Positions 7,434 to 13,545 of a DNA stretch of 13,545 nucleotides are shown here, piece after piece. The notes under the pieces were generated by a model. It made no database searches. It saw only the letters and a list, made by a program, of their open reading frames with translations, and was not told where the DNA came from. The stretch covers positions 1 through 13,545 of the forward strand of contig OMVH01000046.1 of the NCBI GenBank assembly GCA_900314365.1. Reading direction: 5' to 3'. Every line of letters starts with the position of its first letter. Within the stretch, counting starts at the first letter, position 1. This DNA is from an uncultured Prevotella sp. GTDB lineage: Bacteria; Bacteroidota; Bacteroidia; Bacteroidales; Bacteroidaceae. The position numbers and the translations under genes are program-made.

Positions 7434-7483
7434 AAAAGGAGACATTACAAAAATAAATACTTAATTTTGCAATGTTTCCTTTT
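7434..7483. repeat. 50-bp near-perfect palindrome between GH130 and CD225 genes
   Basis: Bases 7434-7456 pair in register with 7461-7483: 20 Watson-Crick pairs and one G-T wobble out of 23 positions, with mismatches at 7447/7470 and 7453/7464. The loop is ATAC (7457-7460). The right arm ends in a run of six T (7480-7485) and an A-rich stretch precedes the left arm. It may therefore act as an AT-rich intrinsic terminator for the GH130 operon, 25 bases after its stop codon. The right arm also contains the -7 element of the next promoter, and the left arm carries the mirror copy on the minus strand. Confidence 0.8.
7462..7471 (+). promoter_or_regulatory. Candidate promoter of the CD225-DUF2752 unit, -7 element TAATTTTGCA
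   Basis: TAATTTTGCA matches the Bacteroidota -7 consensus and is identical in all ten bases to the elements before cysS and susC. Transcription would begin around 7478, about 28 bases before the CD225 ATG. No good -33 TTTG is visible at the proper distance. The element lies inside the right arm of the 50-bp palindrome. Confidence 0.5.
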
Positions 7484-7505
7484 TTAATAACCCAAATAAA
7501 ACACT

Positions 7506-7814
7506 ATGGATTCAGAATTCACACAAACACAAGCCAACGGCTCGGTTCAAGTCCAGCCAAAGCCCGACAACTATCTGGTGTGGTCGATACTGACCACCAT
7601 CTGCTGCTGCCTTCCCTTTGGCATCGTGGCCATCGTCTACTCGAGCAAAGTGAACACTCTCTACAACTCACAGCAATATTCCGCTGCTGTCGAGGCAGCC
7701 AACAATGCCAAGAAGTGGTGCCTCATCAGTCTGATAACCGGTATAGCCATCGACATAATCTACTTCGCTATTATGTTCTTCACCGGCGCCTTTGCCACTA
7801 TGTGCAACATGTAG
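7506..7814 (+). CDS. CD225/dispanin-family small membrane protein
   Basis: This 102-residue protein matches the CD225/dispanin pattern (IFITM-like in animals). It has a short polar, Gln/Pro-rich N-terminus (1-22), a first membrane helix in YLVWSILTTICCCLPFGIVA (23-42), an intervening loop with SSKVN and an Ala-rich AAVEAANNAKKW segment (60-71), and a second membrane helix (about 72-95). The three consecutive Cys at 33-35 followed by Leu-Pro-Phe-Gly are the family hallmark. The bacterial members have no settled function; a membrane-associated role is all that can be said. It has its own candidate promoter, and DUF2752 follows after 27 bases, so the two are probably co-transcribed. Confidence 0.85.
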   Translation: MDSEFTQTQANGSVQVQPKPDNYLVWSILTTICCCLPFGIVAIVYSSKVNTLYNSQQYSAAVEAANNAKKWCLISLITGIAIDIIYFAIMFFTGAFATMCNM

Positions 7815-7841
7815 GCCGCTGAGGACAATAGCAATATCTGG

Positions 7842-8252
7842 ATGCATGGCATCAATAGGATGCTGACAGCCGGCCAGCGCAACTGGATAGCGCGCATAGC
7901 CATCATTGCGGGCCTTGTGACCGTGGTGATGGTATATTGCTGGATGTCTCCCTACGCATGGTGGATGCCGCGGTGCCCCTTCCGTCTGCTTACAGGACTG
8001 CAATGCCCGGGATGCGGATTCCAGCGGGCTATGGCCGCATTGCTGCGGGGGAAAGTGGCCGAGGCTGTGCACTATAACCTCTATCTTGTCTATGCCCTGC
8101 CCTATCTGCTGCTAGTCACCCTCAACCGCTACTTTCTGCCCTCACGCCTTCGCCGCCGTCTCACACCGTGGGTGGAGAACCGATGGGTGGTGGGCTTCTA
8201 TGTGGTGAGCTTCTTCGTCTGGCTTGTAGTGCGCAACCTACTCCACATCTAA
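7842..8252 (+). CDS. DUF2752 membrane protein
   Basis: This 136-residue protein has the DUF2752 signature CPFRLLTGLQCPGCGFQRA, with Cys45, Cys55 and Cys58 and a C-P-G-C-G core, followed by a Leu-rich segment. Hydrophobic helices occur at about 17-37, 78-96 and 116-134, so it should be an integral inner-membrane protein. The function of the family is unknown. The CxxC pair could bind a metal or be redox-active, but this is speculation. An in-frame Met at residue 7 is an alternative start; I keep the first because it leaves a typical short gap after the CD225 gene. It ends before a strong hairpin shared with the convergent gene. Confidence 0.85.
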   Translation: MHGINRMLTAGQRNWIARIAIIAGLVTVVMVYCWMSPYAWWMPRCPFRLLTGLQCPGCGFQRAMAALLRGKVAEAVHYNLYLVYALPYLLLVTLNRYFLPSRLRRRLTPWVENRWVVGFYVVSFFVWLVVRNLLHI

Positions 8253-8275
8253 GAATCGGAACTCACATCCTCACA

Positions 8276-8319
8276 GAAACAGAAAACGGCAGCCGAAGGA
8301 GCATTTCTCCCGACTGCCG
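8276..8319 (-). terminator. Intrinsic terminator hairpin between convergent genes
   Basis: CGGCAG (8287-8292) pairs with CTGCCG (8314-8319), followed inward by CG (8294-8295 with 8311-8312) and GGAG with CTCC (8298-8301 with 8307-8310). The stem has one mismatch and a two-base bulge. Read on the minus strand, the stem is followed by TTTTCTGTTTCT, a good U-tract, so it best serves the monooxygenase-like gene whose stop is at 8356. It also lies 35 bases after the DUF2752 stop and may work in both directions, though the plus-strand tail (CAATCCTATTT) is poorer. A weaker hairpin at 8337-8354 lies just after the minus-strand stop. Confidence 0.7.
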
Positions 8320-8355
8320 CAATCCTATTTATAAAGGCGCTAAACCTTTGGCGCG

Positions 8356-8646
8356 TTATTTCCCGAACTCAAACTGCTCGCACTTCAGCCCATTCGTAGT
8401 GTAAGCCTCGATAGCCGGCACAAGGCGCGTGAAATGCTCCGACTTGGAATGCTTGTCGAGCACATCGGCGTTCTGCCAAGTCTCACAGAACATCATGACC
8501 TTGGGGTCGGTTCCGCTCCTGAATATGTCGTAGGCCACATTACCCTCGTCTTTGCGCGAATAGTCAATAAGCTCCTTTGCCAACGCAAGCACTTTGTCAG
8601 TGTCGGCGGTCTCTTTCAACGTGAAGAATGCATTTAATCTGATCAT
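8356..8646 (-). CDS. Antibiotic-biosynthesis monooxygenase (ABM) domain protein, YgiN-like
   Basis: This 96-residue protein fits the ABM fold, a dimeric ferredoxin-like barrel. N-terminal strand IRLNAFFTLK is followed by a helix (about 15-30), then DEGNVAYDIFRS, the strand KVMMFCETW with the E-x-W of the family (Glu55, Trp57), a helix with His66, and SEHF (69-72). The family includes the quinol monooxygenase YgiN and many small oxygenases or protective proteins of unknown substrate. No cofactor site can be identified. It stands alone with its own candidate promoter and terminator. The family call is firm; the reaction is not known. Confidence 0.85.
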   Translation of the reverse strand: MIRLNAFFTLKETADTDKVLALAKELIDYSRKDEGNVAYDIFRSGTDPKVMMFCETWQNADVLDKHSKSEHFTRLVPAIEAYTTNGLKCEQFEFGK

Positions 8647-8683
8647 TGTATTAAAGTTTATATATTAGATAAATGTAAATGGA

Positions 8684-8696
8684 ACGGATATTCCGT
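8684..8696. promoter_or_regulatory. Possible operator palindrome upstream of the ABM gene
   Basis: ACGGA and TCCGT form perfect 5-bp arms around TAT. The site lies directly downstream of the candidate -7 element for the ABM gene, where transcription would begin, a position suited to a repressor. The arms are short and no regulator is encoded nearby, so this is a weak suggestion. Confidence 0.25.
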
Positions 8697-8702
8697 CTCA
8701 CG

Positions 8703-8712
8703 TGCAAATATA
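8703..8712 (-). promoter_or_regulatory. Candidate ABM-gene promoter, -7 element TATATTTGCA
   Basis: Read on the minus strand the bases are TATATTTGCA, matching TAnnTTTG and its TTTGCA extension. The start of transcription would fall near 8696, leaving a leader of about 50 bases. The expected -33 region shows only a T-rich CTTTTC (about 8733-8738 in plus coordinates), not a clean TTTG. Confidence 0.45.
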
Positions 8713-8950
8713 AAGAAACTTTATGAGAATGAGAAAAGGATGGTATTAAAAAATCATTATCCTGCATAAAAAGACTCAGTTCGCCCCCAGGAAGCAGAGT
8801 CGCTTCAAGGCTTACACAAGCTCTCTTCTCCATTGATGAATACAGACAGGTATGGGTAGCAGCCGGCCGCTAGCTTCCGTGTAACATGAAGACCGCAGTC
8901 CGGATGGCATATTTTTTGCCCGTCCTTGTTCATAATTCAAGGGATTTTCC

Positions 8951-8960
8951 TAATTTTGCA
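8951..8960 (+). promoter_or_regulatory. Candidate cysS promoter, -7 element TAATTTTGCA
   Basis: TAATTTTGCA is a full match to the Bacteroidota -7 element. CTTG (8925-8928) lies 22 bases upstream and is a near match to the -33 TTTG. Transcription would start near 8967, giving a leader of about 26 bases. That is too short to hold a T-box or riboswitch, and I see none. Confidence 0.5.
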
Positions 8961-8992
8961 ACTTAATATATAGATACAAAGACATTAAGCTT

Positions 8993-10483
8993 ATGGAACA
9001 GCAACTTCTCATTTACAATACCCTTACTCGGAGTAAGGAGCTCTTCAAGCCCATTTGCCCGCCTCACGTTGGCATGTACGTCTGCGGTCCCACCGTCTAC
9101 GGCGACCCCCATTTGGGCCATGCCCGTCCGGCCATCACCTTCGACGTGCTCTTCCGCTACCTGAAGCACTTAGGCTATAAGGTGCGCTACGTGCGAAATA
9201 TCACCGATGTAGGTCATCTGGAGCATGATGCCGACGAAGGCGACGACAAGATAGAAAAGAAGGCCCGGCTCGAACAGCTCGAGCCCATGGAGGTGGCACA
9301 GTACTACACCAACCGCTACCATAAGGCCATGGAGATGCTCAACGTCCTGCCACCCTCAATAGAGCCCCACGCCACCGGCCATATCATAGAGCAGGAACAG
9401 CTCGTGAAAGAGATTCTCCAAAACGGCTATGCCTACGAGAGCAATGGCAGCGTATACTTCGATGTGGAGAAGTACAACCAGAAGTACCACTACGGTATCC
9501 TCTCGCACCGCAATCTCACCGATGTGATTAACCACAGCCGTGAGCTCGACGGCACAGCTGAGAAGCACAACCAAGTGGACTTTGCACTTTGGAAGAAAGC
9601 CCAGCCCGAACACATCATGCGCTGGCCGTCGCCGTGGAGCGATGGTTTCCCCGGATGGCACTGCGAGTGCACTGCCATGGGACGCAAGTATCTCGGCAAG
9701 CACTTTGATATCCACGGAGGCGGTATGGACCTCGTATTCCCTCACCACGAGTGCGAGATAGCACAGGCTGTAGCCAGCCAGGGCGACCAGATGGTGCACT
9801 ACTGGATGCACAACAACATGATAACCATCAACGGACAAAAGATGGGAAAGAGCCTCGGCAACTTCATCACGCTCGAACAGTTCTTCACTGGTAACCACCC
9901 GAATCTCGAGCAGGCCTACTCGCCCATGACCATCCGCTTCTTCATCCTATCTGCCCACTACCGCAGCACCGTTGACTTCTCCAACGAAGCTCTGAAAGCA
10001 TCGGAGAAGGGACTGGCCCGTCTCATGAACGGCATCGAGGACCTTGCCCGCATTCAGCCTTCCGACAAGTCGGACACTAACACGGGCTCCTTCGTGGGCG
10101 CCCTTCGCCAGCGTTGCTACGATGCCCTGAACGACGACCTGCAGACATCCACCGTCATTGGCATACTCTTCGAGGCTTGCAAGCTCGTCAATACCATCCT
10201 CGACCATAAGGCAGAGATTTCGGCTTCCGACCTCAAGGAGCTCACCGACACCATGCATCTCTTCGCATTCGACCTGCTCGGACTCAAGGACGAGAAAGGC
10301 AGCAACAACGATTCGCGCGAGAAGGCTTTCGGCAAAGTCGTCGACATGGTGCTCGAGATACGCGGTAAGGCCCGTGCCGAGAAAAACTGGGCACTATGCG
10401 ACAAGATACGCGACGACCTCGCCAAGTACGGCTTCGAAGTGAAAGACACCAAGGACGGCTGCACGTGGAAACTCCTCTCTTAG
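8993..10483 (+). CDS. cysS: Cysteine--tRNA ligase
   Basis: This 496-residue cytoplasmic class I aminoacyl-tRNA synthetase charges tRNA-Cys with cysteine using ATP. The HIGH motif is HLGH at residues 40-43, within CGPTVYGDPHLGHARP. The KMSKS loop appears as KMGKS at 283-287. The zinc site that selects cysteine is complete: Cys31, Cys226 (in WHCECTAM), His251 and Glu255 (in PHHECEIAQ), with the same 25-residue Cys-to-His spacing as in the E. coli enzyme. The DALR-like helical domain and the small C-terminal anticodon-binding region (ending CTWKLLS) are present. The length is slightly above the E. coli enzyme (461). The start is supported by the promoter spacing. The SNF2 helicase gene follows within about 32 bases on the same strand and is probably co-transcribed. 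Confidence 0.97.
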   Translation: MEQQLLIYNTLTRSKELFKPICPPHVGMYVCGPTVYGDPHLGHARPAITFDVLFRYLKHLGYKVRYVRNITDVGHLEHDADEGDDKIEKKARLEQLEPMEVAQYYTNRYHKAMEMLNVLPPSIEPHATGHIIEQEQLVKEILQNGYAYESNGSVYFDVEKYNQKYHYGILSHRNLTDVINHSRELDGTAEKHNQVDFALWKKAQPEHIMRWPSPWSDGFPGWHCECTAMGRKYLGKHFDIHGGGMDLVFPHHECEIAQAVASQGDQMVHYWMHNNMITINGQKMGKSLGNFITLEQFFTGNHPNLEQAYSPMTIRFFILSAHYRSTVDFSNEALKASEKGLARLMNGIEDLARIQPSDKSDTNTGSFVGALRQRCYDALNDDLQTSTVIGILFEACKLVNTILDHKAEISASDLKELTDTMHLFAFDLLGLKDEKGSNNDSREKAFGKVVDMVLEIRGKARAEKNWALCDKIRDDLAKYGFEVKDTKDGCTWKLLS

Positions 10484-10515
10484 GCCTCATCATCCGTGAT
10501 GCCGGCCTTTGGGGC

Positions 10516-13266
10516 ATGCTCTCCCTGCAATTGCGCACTGTGGTGCCACAGCAGGAAGAGTATGTCAAGGGTTCTATTGTCACCGATGCCGACAGCCTTG
10601 CCGACCCGGAACATCGGAAGCTGGCCCAGCTCTGTCTGTGGATGGATCCGGCAAACATCTATGCCACGGTAGGGCGCCGAAGGTTCAGCTCCCAAAAGCA
10701 GTTCGTCGAGAAAGCACCACCGGAGATAAAACGCTACGTGCAACAGCAAGTGGACCTGCGCATATGCCAGGCCGTGAAGCTTGCGGCCAAGAACGGTGTG
10801 CGCCTCTTCAAGGACTCCAAGCCCGGAGCACCTCTGCAGAAGCGTGATGAACTGATGTTCACGCCCACGCCTTTGGCTCTGCACACCCTCTTCAGGAAAC
10901 AACCCGACGGAATCGATTATAAACTCACAGTAGGGCGCGATCTGCTCCCTATGGAACAACACGTGCGCATCCTCTGCAACGTGCCCTCACTATTCATCAT
11001 CGACCAGCATATCATGCAGTTCGACGAAGGACTCAACGGCAAACTGCTGCATCCCTTCCTCAACCGTGAATGGATTCACATTCCGAAGGCCAAGCAGAGT
11101 GAGTATCTGCGACTCTTCGTGCTGCGCATAGCCGGAAAGATCGACATCGAAGCCGAAGGCTTCAGCGTGGAGCAACTGCGTCCCGAGGGGACGATGTCGC
11201 TTGTGCTGAGCCACACCGTCAATGGGAAATACACACTTCTGCCCCGGTTTACCTACGGTTCAAAGTCTTTTGAGAAATGGGACCGACGCCTGAAGAGCGT
11301 GACGCTCCACGACGACGGTCACGAGGTGAGTTTCGTGTGCGTCAACCGTAATATGGACTGGGAACGCGAGATGATGCACTACGTGAAATCGGAACTGTCA
11401 ATGCCCGACTTTGGCACTCTGAACGGCATCATTGAATGGACCAGCACCCACAAGGCTGCCTTAGAGGCCCGGAATATCAGAGTGGAACAACCTTCCGGAC
11501 ACCGATACTATATTGGCGACGTGAAGATAACAGAGTCGGACGACCGCAAAGGCGACTGGTTCCGACTGCGCATCACCCTTCATTTCGACAACGGAGAAAC
11601 GCTGCCTCTCACGGCTCTGCGCGAAGCCTTGGCCAACGGAGAACCTGAATATTTGCTGCCCAGTGGCAACTGGTTCGTCATTCCCGAACTATGGTACTCA
11701 CGCTATGCGGGTGCCATGATCTTCGGTACCAAGGGCGACGACGGCGCACTACGACTGCACATCAGCCAGCGCCCCTTCATCAAGGAAGCCTTAGGACACG
11801 AGCCTAAGCTGGACTCGCGTCCTGTGGACAAGCAACTTCCCGCAGGTCTGAAAGCCAAGCTACGCCCCTACCAGAAAGAGGGCTACGAGTGGTTGCTCTC
11901 GCACTACAACGAGGGTACAGGCTGCTGTCTGAGCGACGACATGGGACTGGGAAAGACCGTACAGACTATCGCTCTCATTCTCAAGCACCGGGAGAAAGCA
12001 GAGCCTGCGGCAAAAACTACTCCCGAAGCAGAGCCTTCCTTCTTCACTTTAGAGGAGATGAGCGGAAAGAGCGAACCTCAGCCAGAGCCGGTGTTGGTGC
12101 TCTCACCCGCCTCAGTGGTCTTCAACTGGCGCAACGAACTGGAACGATTCGCCCCGTCGCTGCGCGTTCTCACCTATACGGGGGTGCCTTCAGTAAGGCA
12201 ACAGCTCAGGGAGTCGATAGGCTCGGCGGATGTCGTCATCACAACTTACCAGACGATGCGCAACGACATCGACTTCTTCAAGGAACGTCACTACGGCATC
12301 ATTGTCTACGACGAGGCTCAGGTGTTCAAAAATCGCAAGTCGCAAATCTACGAGGCCATACAGCATCTCCACACTGACCACAGTGTGGCCCTGAGCGGTA
12401 CACCTATAGAAAACTCATTGGAAGATTTATGGTCGCTCATGAGCGTCATCAACCCTCAGTTGCTCGGCGACCGTGAAGGATTCGTGAAACACTACATCAA
12501 GCCCATTAATGACAATATGCAGGGTTCACGGGCAAAGATGCTCCGCAAACTTGTAGACCCCTTCTTCCTGCGGAGGCTCAAGAGCGAAGTACTCGACAGT
12601 CTGCCCGAGCGCCAGGACGAGATTGTATGGTGCGACATGACTCCCGAGCAAGCCTCCGCTTACGACCAGGAAGAAAGCAGCATGCGCAACCTCCTGCTCT
12701 CCAACGAGGCTCCGAAGGAACAGATGACGGTCATCAGGGCTATCACAAAGCTGCGACAGATAGCTTGTTGCCCGAGAATGGTGGGACTGGAAGCTGACTC
12801 CGGAAAGATGGAAGACGTATTCCTGCGTCTGGAAGAACTCCACGGAACAAGTCACAAGGTGCTCATCTTCAGTGAGTACGTCAGCTTCCTGCAACAGGTT
12901 GAGACCAAGATGAAAGCCTTGAACTGGAACTATGCCATGCTCACCGGCGAAAGCCACAACCGCGAGCAAATCATCGCCCACTTCCAGGAGACCCCCGACT
13001 GTCAGTTCTTCCTCATCTCACTCAAGGCCGGTGGCGTAGGACTGAATCTGACAGAAGCTGACTATGTCTTCCTTCTCGACCCGTGGTGGAACCTCTCCGC
13101 CGAAGAGCAAGCCATCAGCCGGGCGCACCGAATGGGACAGCGCCGGTCGGTATTCGTCTACCGCTTCATTACGAGTGGAACACTGGAGGAACAGATTCTC
13201 AAGGTGCAAAACCGCAAACAGTCGCTCGTAGAGACCGTTCTCGGATTCGAGAAGGAACGTCATTGA
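10516..13266 (+). CDS. SNF2-family DEAD/DEAH-box helicase
   Basis: This 916-residue protein is an ATP-driven nucleic-acid translocase of the Swi2/Snf2 (Rad54/HepA-like) superfamily 2. Using the ATG at 10516, a roughly 445-residue N-terminal region of unknown function precedes the helicase core, which starts at LRPYQKEGYEWL (about 449). Walker A is DMGLGKT with Lys480; motif Ia follows in VLVLSPASVVFNW; motif II is DEAQ (599-602); motif III is SGTP (627-630). FFLRRLKSEV leads to the second RecA lobe with KVLIFSEY, LKAGGVGLNLTEAD and QAISRAHRMGQ (from 865), in which Arg869 and Arg872 are the expected arginine fingers. Residues 493-525 form an acidic, Pro/Glu-rich insert. I saw no SWIM zinc finger. 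An in-frame ATG at 10396 would extend it 40 residues, but that segment is an Arg-rich shadow of the cysS end, so I prefer 10516. The substrate is unknown. Confidence 0.92.
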   Translation: MLSLQLRTVVPQQEEYVKGSIVTDADSLADPEHRKLAQLCLWMDPANIYATVGRRRFSSQKQFVEKAPPEIKRYVQQQVDLRICQAVKLAAKNGVRLFKDSKPGAPLQKRDELMFTPTPLALHTLFRKQPDGIDYKLTVGRDLLPMEQHVRILCNVPSLFIIDQHIMQFDEGLNGKLLHPFLNREWIHIPKAKQSEYLRLFVLRIAGKIDIEAEGFSVEQLRPEGTMSLVLSHTVNGKYTLLPRFTYGSKSFEKWDRRLKSVTLHDDGHEVSFVCVNRNMDWEREMMHYVKSELSMPDFGTLNGIIEWTSTHKAALEARNIRVEQPSGHRYYIGDVKITESDDRKGDWFRLRITLHFDNGETLPLTALREALANGEPEYLLPSGNWFVIPELWYSRYAGAMIFGTKGDDGALRLHISQRPFIKEALGHEPKLDSRPVDKQLPAGLKAKLRPYQKEGYEWLLSHYNEGTGCCLSDDMGLGKTVQTIALILKHREKAEPAAKTTPEAEPSFFTLEEMSGKSEPQPEPVLVLSPASVVFNWRNELERFAPSLRVLTYTGVPSVRQQLRESIGSADVVITTYQTMRNDIDFFKERHYGIIVYDEAQVFKNRKSQIYEAIQHLHTDHSVALSGTPIENSLEDLWSLMSVINPQLLGDREGFVKHYIKPINDNMQGSRAKMLRKLVDPFFLRRLKSEVLDSLPERQDEIVWCDMTPEQASAYDQEESSMRNLLLSNEAPKEQMTVIRAITKLRQIACCPRMVGLEADSGKMEDVFLRLEELHGTSHKVLIFSEYVSFLQQVETKMKALNWNYAMLTGESHNREQIIAHFQETPDCQFFLISLKAGGVGLNLTEADYVFLLDPWWNLSAEEQAISRAHRMGQRRSVFVYRFITSGTLEEQILKVQNRKQSLVETVLGFEKERH

Positions 13267-13545
13267 GCAGTTTCTGCCTCCATCTGTACCTCCCCAACTC
13301 TTTCGCGCTACAGTATGATTCTCTCACAGGGACAGCGCACTGACCAGAGATTGCCAGCTTAAAGGGCGGACCCCACATGGGAGCCCGCCCTTCCTCTTAT
13401 TCCTGACTTCGTCAATGCGTCACCCTAAATTATAATGAATGATGCAGTTAATATTCTCATATAGGTAAGGGTTGACAGACATTCATATTCTTTTTGACCA
13501 AAACCAGCAAAACACTTGCTGTGATGCAATGGCTGCGCCCTTTGT
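13267..13545. other. Intergenic region downstream of the SNF2 gene
   Basis: No credible gene is seen. An 86-codon open frame that runs out of the helicase gene is a shadow. The region contains the terminator at 13362-13400, followed by AT-rich DNA from about 13425 and a small perfect inverted repeat, CAGCAA-AACAC-TTGCTG, at 13505-13521. The next gene must lie beyond the window. Confidence 0.55.
13362..13400 (+). terminator. Intrinsic terminator of the cysS-SNF2 unit
   Basis: AAGGGCGG (13362-13369) pairs perfectly with CCGCCCTT (13385-13392), and the inner bases CCC and GGG (13379-13381) extend the stem around a short loop. The stem is followed by CCTCTTAT, which with the last stem bases gives TTCCTCTTATTCCT, a moderate U-rich tail. 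It lies about 95 bases after the SNF2 stop codon. The reverse strand is followed by AAGCTGG, so the direction is plus. Confidence 0.75.

Larger units (their letters stand above)
8647..8992. other. Divergent intergenic region between the ABM gene and cysS
   Basis: About 346 bases without a credible gene. It holds the promoter candidates of both flanking genes (8703-8712 minus, 8951-8960 plus), a 13-base palindrome ACGGA-TAT-TCCGT at 8684-8696, and an imperfect GC-rich palindrome TAGC-A-GCCGGC-C-GCTA at 8857-8872. A 60-codon minus-strand open frame (8651-8833) looks like chance. I see nothing recognisable in the middle (8740-8850). Confidence 0.6.

Noticed and set aside
8857..8872. GC-rich imperfect palindrome as an operator
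   Set aside because: It is far from both candidate promoters (over 75 bases) and short; it could easily be chance.
9356..9898. 180-codon minus-strand frame antisense to cysS
   Set aside because: cysS is complete with all motifs; the antisense frame has no features of its own.
13505..13521. CAGCAA-AACAC-TTGCTG as a terminator
   Set aside because: A 6-bp stem without a U-tract, over 200 bases after the last gene, which already has a better terminator.
1..13531. CCATTGC at the left end and GCAATGG near the right end as element boundaries
   Set aside because: Seven bases only, set by arbitrary window limits; no other sign of a mobile element.

Overview
The window looks like a chromosomal segment from a Bacteroidota organism, most likely Bacteroidales and Prevotella-like. 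The reasons are a SusC/SusD outer-membrane pair, a GH130 mannoside phosphorylase next to its MFS transporter, A/T-rich leaders without clear Shine-Dalgarno sequences, and five candidate promoters with the Bacteroidota -7 element TAnnTTTG, all extended to TAnnTTTGCA. The genus is an inference from general composition and gene style.

Layout. (1) 1-336 is gene-free and holds a nested inverted repeat built from four copies of an 11-base motif. (2) 337-4499, minus strand, is a translationally coupled susC-susD pair for TonB-dependent uptake of an unidentified ligand. (3) 4500-5045 is a divergent intergenic region. It holds a candidate promoter for each side and a striking 9-bp tandem repeat of 18 units that also contains a perfect 20-bp inverted repeat. 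(4) 5046-7409, plus strand, is an AmpG-like MFS permease followed by a GH130 phosphorylase: import of a mannose-containing disaccharide or oligosaccharide and its cleavage by phosphate in the cytoplasm. (5) 7410-7505 holds a 50-bp near-palindrome that may end the previous operon and also contains the next promoter. (6) 7506-8252 encodes two small membrane proteins, a CD225/dispanin protein and a DUF2752 protein. (7) 8356-8646, minus strand, is an antibiotic-biosynthesis-monooxygenase (YgiN-like) protein, with a strong hairpin between it and the convergent DUF2752 gene. (8) 8993-13266, plus strand, is cysS followed closely by a SNF2-family helicase, closed by a GC-rich hairpin terminator at about 13362.

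Metabolically, the only clear functional unit is the transporter plus phosphorylase, which saves ATP by making mannose 1-phosphate directly. The divergent susCD pair could supply the oligosaccharide to the periplasm, but no endo-acting glycosidase is present, so that link is a hypothesis. The rest is housekeeping (cysS), chromatin or RNA/DNA remodelling (SNF2) and small conserved proteins of unknown role. I did not find a convincing new multi-gene system. The most unusual items are the three non-coding repeat structures and the CD225-DUF2752 pair.
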